NCBI GenBank assembly: GCA_003864495.1
Contig: ML133496.1
Span: forward strand, 2,261,631 to 2,325,630
Reading direction: 5' to 3'
Source: Nemopilema nomurai
Lineage: Eukaryota; Cnidaria; Scyphozoa; Rhizostomeae; Rhizostomatidae
Length of the DNA: 64,000 nt
Shown: positions 60,484 through 64,000 of the stretch, piece by piece
Layout of the letters: the number at the start of each line of letters is the position of its first letter
Position numbering within the stretch: position 1 is the stretch's first letter
Notes under the pieces: generated by a model
What the model saw: the letters and a program-made list of their open reading frames with translations, nothing else
What the model was told of the DNA's origin: nothing
Databases searched by the model: none
Program-made: the position numbers and the translations under genes

Positions 60484-63400
60484 GATTGCTCAACTATTTG
60501 AGTAACAAAACTGGAGACCTACAACCTTTGAACAAAAGTTTTGACCACACAAAGCAGTCAAGCTATGATGAAACTTCGCTTGGCCTTTTCAGACAACGAA
60601 CGGTAGGCCATAAAGCAGCTTCGTCCCGTGACTCTTCCGACGCACAGCCTCACTTCCACCAGTCCCTCCAACAAACAATGGCGCACACAACAAAATTTTT
60701 AACTGATTGTTGGTAGAGTTTTTATAATACCTAATGGCTGGTGCTAAGGAATTTTTATTGAAAATAGACAACAAAACAACTCGTGGGACTTAAACGAAGG
60801 TGTGGGGATGTTTTCAAATTCTGGCCATTCTTAATTTGTCCCTCATATCCTACCTGTTTGTTCAATGCAAAGTAGATATTGCTATTTGGACAGGCCCACC
60901 AAAAAAGCTTTGAAGAAATAAGCAAGCGAGTTAAATAATTTCGCGATCAAAGAATCTGCTGTGAAGATATTTCAAAAGGCCATTAAGATAGAGCGTGATT
61001 AAACAAGCAAGAAGCATGATTGAATTAGGAACGATGCTCAAGATTACTAAAAGGCAAATTTTCAAGCTCCGTTACAAGTGAAACTAATCATTCTTGCATA
61101 TAGGCCATTGCATTTCGTATAAGGCAACCATAAGGCAACTTCCATAAAGTGCTAGATGCTAATTAGGCAAAGCTGTACATGCTTATGGTATAAATAACAG
61201 GGCATTTCTGACTTTCTACTCCGTGTTTTATTTGTTAGGCAACTTTCACAGTAAGTATTTCACAGGTGCAAAAATATATTTAATATAAGACTATGAAGGC
61301 TAGTCGATGTTTTAGCAACAATGCCATGAAAATCAGATATCCTCTAGTGGATTTAAAGTAGCTGTAAAGCCTTTTATAAATATTTGGAAACTTCTCTTTC
61401 TAGAATCTTTTATTTTTTTCCTGTTAAGGGGCAATCTCTTACTAGCTACAGTCTTGCATGCTATTGCTAAAAAGTCATTTACCTAGCACTTTTGAGGGCT
61501 CGACACAAATAATTATACAAAAACCCTTGAGATAGGCGAAAGTATGTTTGAAATTTTGGCTTAAATAGAGGGAATAATCAACTAATGTGGCAATTGTCTC
61601 ATAAGTGACGCTGCATTCAACAAAAATGGACTTATTTTTCCATCCTTTTACGTACGCTATTTGACTCACAGCTGTGATAGAACGTAAGATGAAAACATCA
61701 TAGCACAGGCTGCAAACGCAGGAACAGACTTTAAAGACAAACAACTCATCGATTGAAAAAAAACAAATTATCCAGGTTATTATTTGTGACAATCGTTTCG
61801 TCAACATTCAATAACGAAACTCGCGATCTTAAAATCCAATTAATGGTTTTAAAAAATAACTGAAGGAAAATCCTGAGATTGCACTGCCCACTAAACCTAG
61901 ATTTAACAACCAACAATGCAAAACACAAACTTAATATTTCTAGCAAAAGGTCTTTGAAAATGAGCCCTAATTGAGAGAATTCAACGAATTCCTCTCTTAG
62001 TAGATATTCGTATAGTGTATTTTCCACCGGCTGCTAGAATGGTTCGGCATGGGTCTAAATTGGTACGACTGGCTTAAAAAATCCCTTCCATAGATTTTCT
62101 TTAAAAACCTGTCGATCAGACATCTTTTGCTAAATGCCAGAGCCAGGGAAAAATATTAATGACAGACTCAGCATAGTAGCCACGGAACATATTTCATTCA
62201 AATTCCATTTTCTTTGTCTAAGTTATAGGATACTTGGTAAATTTCTGTTAATGAAGTTGTTTTTATTGAAATTAGGTTTCTTGCACTTTTTATTTCGATT
62301 TTTAAATAAAGCAAGTAAAAGCAGCTCCCAGTCACAGGTCTTCAGTGTAAAAACAGCGACAAATGGCGTTATTTTGAATTGAGTGCATGTTGCTATTGAC
62401 CATTGCTTACGTATCGACAGACCAGGGTTGATATGAAGGTGATTTAATCAGGATCCTCTCTGACAGCAACAAGAATCACCATAGCAAGAAAAACAATCAG
62501 TTGCGTCTTTGCAGAAAACTAAACACAAATGTTAAAGTTTTTAAGCGACCACAAGCCAGTTTCTTCGATTGAATTTAACATGCTAGTTCGACGTGATGGA
62601 TATACATGGTCAGAACTTCTGCGTAACAATGCACGTAATGTCTCAAATGTCTAATCAATCGAATTGAATTCGCATGAATTGGAGACTTCAATGAGCTGAC
62701 ACTCTTTCTTTGACTTGAAAAGAAATTCTTAACCATTTATCGAAATGCTTGCGTCAGAATGTCGGATGAAAATTAAAAGAAAATAACATTTGTCCCTAGG
62801 AAACAACATTTGCCCTCTGAATATGAAATCTGCCTCTCAAAACAAGATTTACCCTGTGGTTATAATACTTGTCTCCCTGTAAACGTCATCGAGCCTTTTA
62901 TCTGAGAAATGAAAGATAATAAAATGTGAATGTTGTAAAGGGATTCAGAGATTTCAAAACAAGGCCATGATAGTAAGTACCTTTTTGCGCAGAGATGAAT
63001 GTAAAGAGTTGAAGGGCCTTGCCACTCTTTCCTTTTATGAATTATTTATCTCATATCCTTTTGAGCAAAGGTGAAGATTTCTGCATAGGTTCCTTACTTC
63101 CCCTTTTCATAATATTTCTTTCCAATAATGACAGAATGCAACATGTAATACTACTTTATATCTGCAATGACTTTATACAAATCAGAAATGCTAATTACTT
63201 TTACTCCCACTTATGTATGGATGATGCAATTGTCCTGTTCTCCTTTTAAAAAATAAACTGTGATTAAAGTCATTTAATACGAACCTGATGACGTCACAGA
63301 ACAGCCATAAACCCCAAATTTGCTATCTTCTATAATGTTTCCAAGATACCTCTAAAAGTGTCGCTTAATATGATCTGAGAGTCAGCTTTGATGCTTTACT

Positions 63401-64000
63401 GATTTTCGTAGATTTTACCTGGCACGAATCGATCCCGTGTTAGAGGGGCGTAAGGCTAGGGGGCCCAAGAGGCTGAGCTCCCCTTGTTAATACCGTGACA
63501 AATTTTTGGTTTTTCTATTGCTTTTTGCAATACTTAGTGCAAGAGCTCTCCTTGTTATCTTGATAGCACTACACCACTGTCGTATTATCAATTTTTAGTC
63601 TTAAGAATGAATGAAGTCCTTAATAGCTGTAAAAAATTTTCACGCTTGATATTGTGTCAAAATGAGAAGATGAAGAACAACGAGATGATGAGGAAATTGG
63701 CAAATAAAAAGAACATCCCAATTATTCTCTTGCCATGTTATCGTTAATGTGCCGCATTCTATCCTTATTCAAACAGAAGTTAATATGCTGAATTTAAGTT
63801 CAATAATACAACTTTGTGATGACGTCACTTAGATTTCATCATAAAAAACTTTCAAAAGCTGTTGCTGTTGTTGTCTTTATTTCTGACTTGCATCGTTTCT
63901 TTGCATTCTGAAGCCACAAGAAAATTTTTCGAGTGATTTTTTATAAACTGATTGCTTTGATGCTTCGACATGTGGTCAATATTTCTATAAAAGAAAACAT
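60484..64000. other. Upstream flank of ARL8, no gene seen
   Basis: AT-rich DNA up to the right edge. It should include the ARL8 promoter. Two TGACGTCA sites (63289-63296 and 63830-63837) are present. None of the open frames looks coding. Confidence 0.4.

Noticed and set aside
60486..60716. 76-codon plus ORF next to the ARL8 start
   Set aside because: Lies in the ARL8 upstream region on the opposite strand, with no family match or splice signals.

Overview
The window is nuclear DNA from an animal. The genes are rich in spliceosomal introns with GT-AG borders, the non-coding DNA is AT-rich, and every recognisable protein is a conserved metazoan one. Several features point to a non-vertebrate animal. 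There is a single ABCD1/2-type transporter, resembling the state before the vertebrate duplication. The genes are compact with short introns, and the extracellular Cu/Zn superoxide dismutase resembles those of marine invertebrates. A cnidarian is my best guess, but the species cannot be fixed from sequence alone.

Layout. Positions 1-3441 are a tandem satellite of about 175 bp that fades into decayed copies up to about 3840. Eight of the nine genes lie on the minus strand. In order they are a peroxisomal ABCD1/2 half-transporter (5079-12305), a ZNF341-like C2H2 zinc-finger factor (15684-22977), the ciliary transition-zone protein TMEM107 (25628-28174), a secreted Cu/Zn SOD (28807-31695), the nucleotide-sugar transporter SLC35B4 (34634-39349), an intronless Cys-rich zinc-finger protein with a possible NYN/PIN-like N-terminus (41594-43417), DPM3 (48831-50551) and the lysosomal GTPase ARL8 (54619-60483). 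One coiled-coil gene (45176-47158) is on the plus strand, head-to-head with the intronless gene. I rebuilt exons by hand from splice sites, reading phase and family similarity. All eight multi-exon models close in frame. Six match the usual length of their families: ABCD 755 aa, TMEM107 138, SOD 185, SLC35B4 331, DPM3 93 and ARL8 185. The ZNF341-like model has 888 aa, and the coiled-coil protein (475 aa) has no family to compare with.

These genes are not an operon or a pathway cluster. They are housekeeping genes that happen to be adjacent, covering peroxisomal fatty-acid import, cilium, ER and Golgi glycosylation, lysosome positioning, antioxidant defence and transcription. The most notable signals are two introns with minor-spliceosome (U12) hallmarks in SLC35B4 and TMEM107, a GC-AG intron in the ABCD gene, two periodic peptide-repeat arrays (8 and 12 residues) in the ZNF341-like protein, an excess of the palindrome TGACGTCA, two MITE-like inverted-repeat elements, and the unusual intronless zinc-finger protein. 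I found no CRISPR array, tRNA or rRNA, and no intact transposase or reverse transcriptase.
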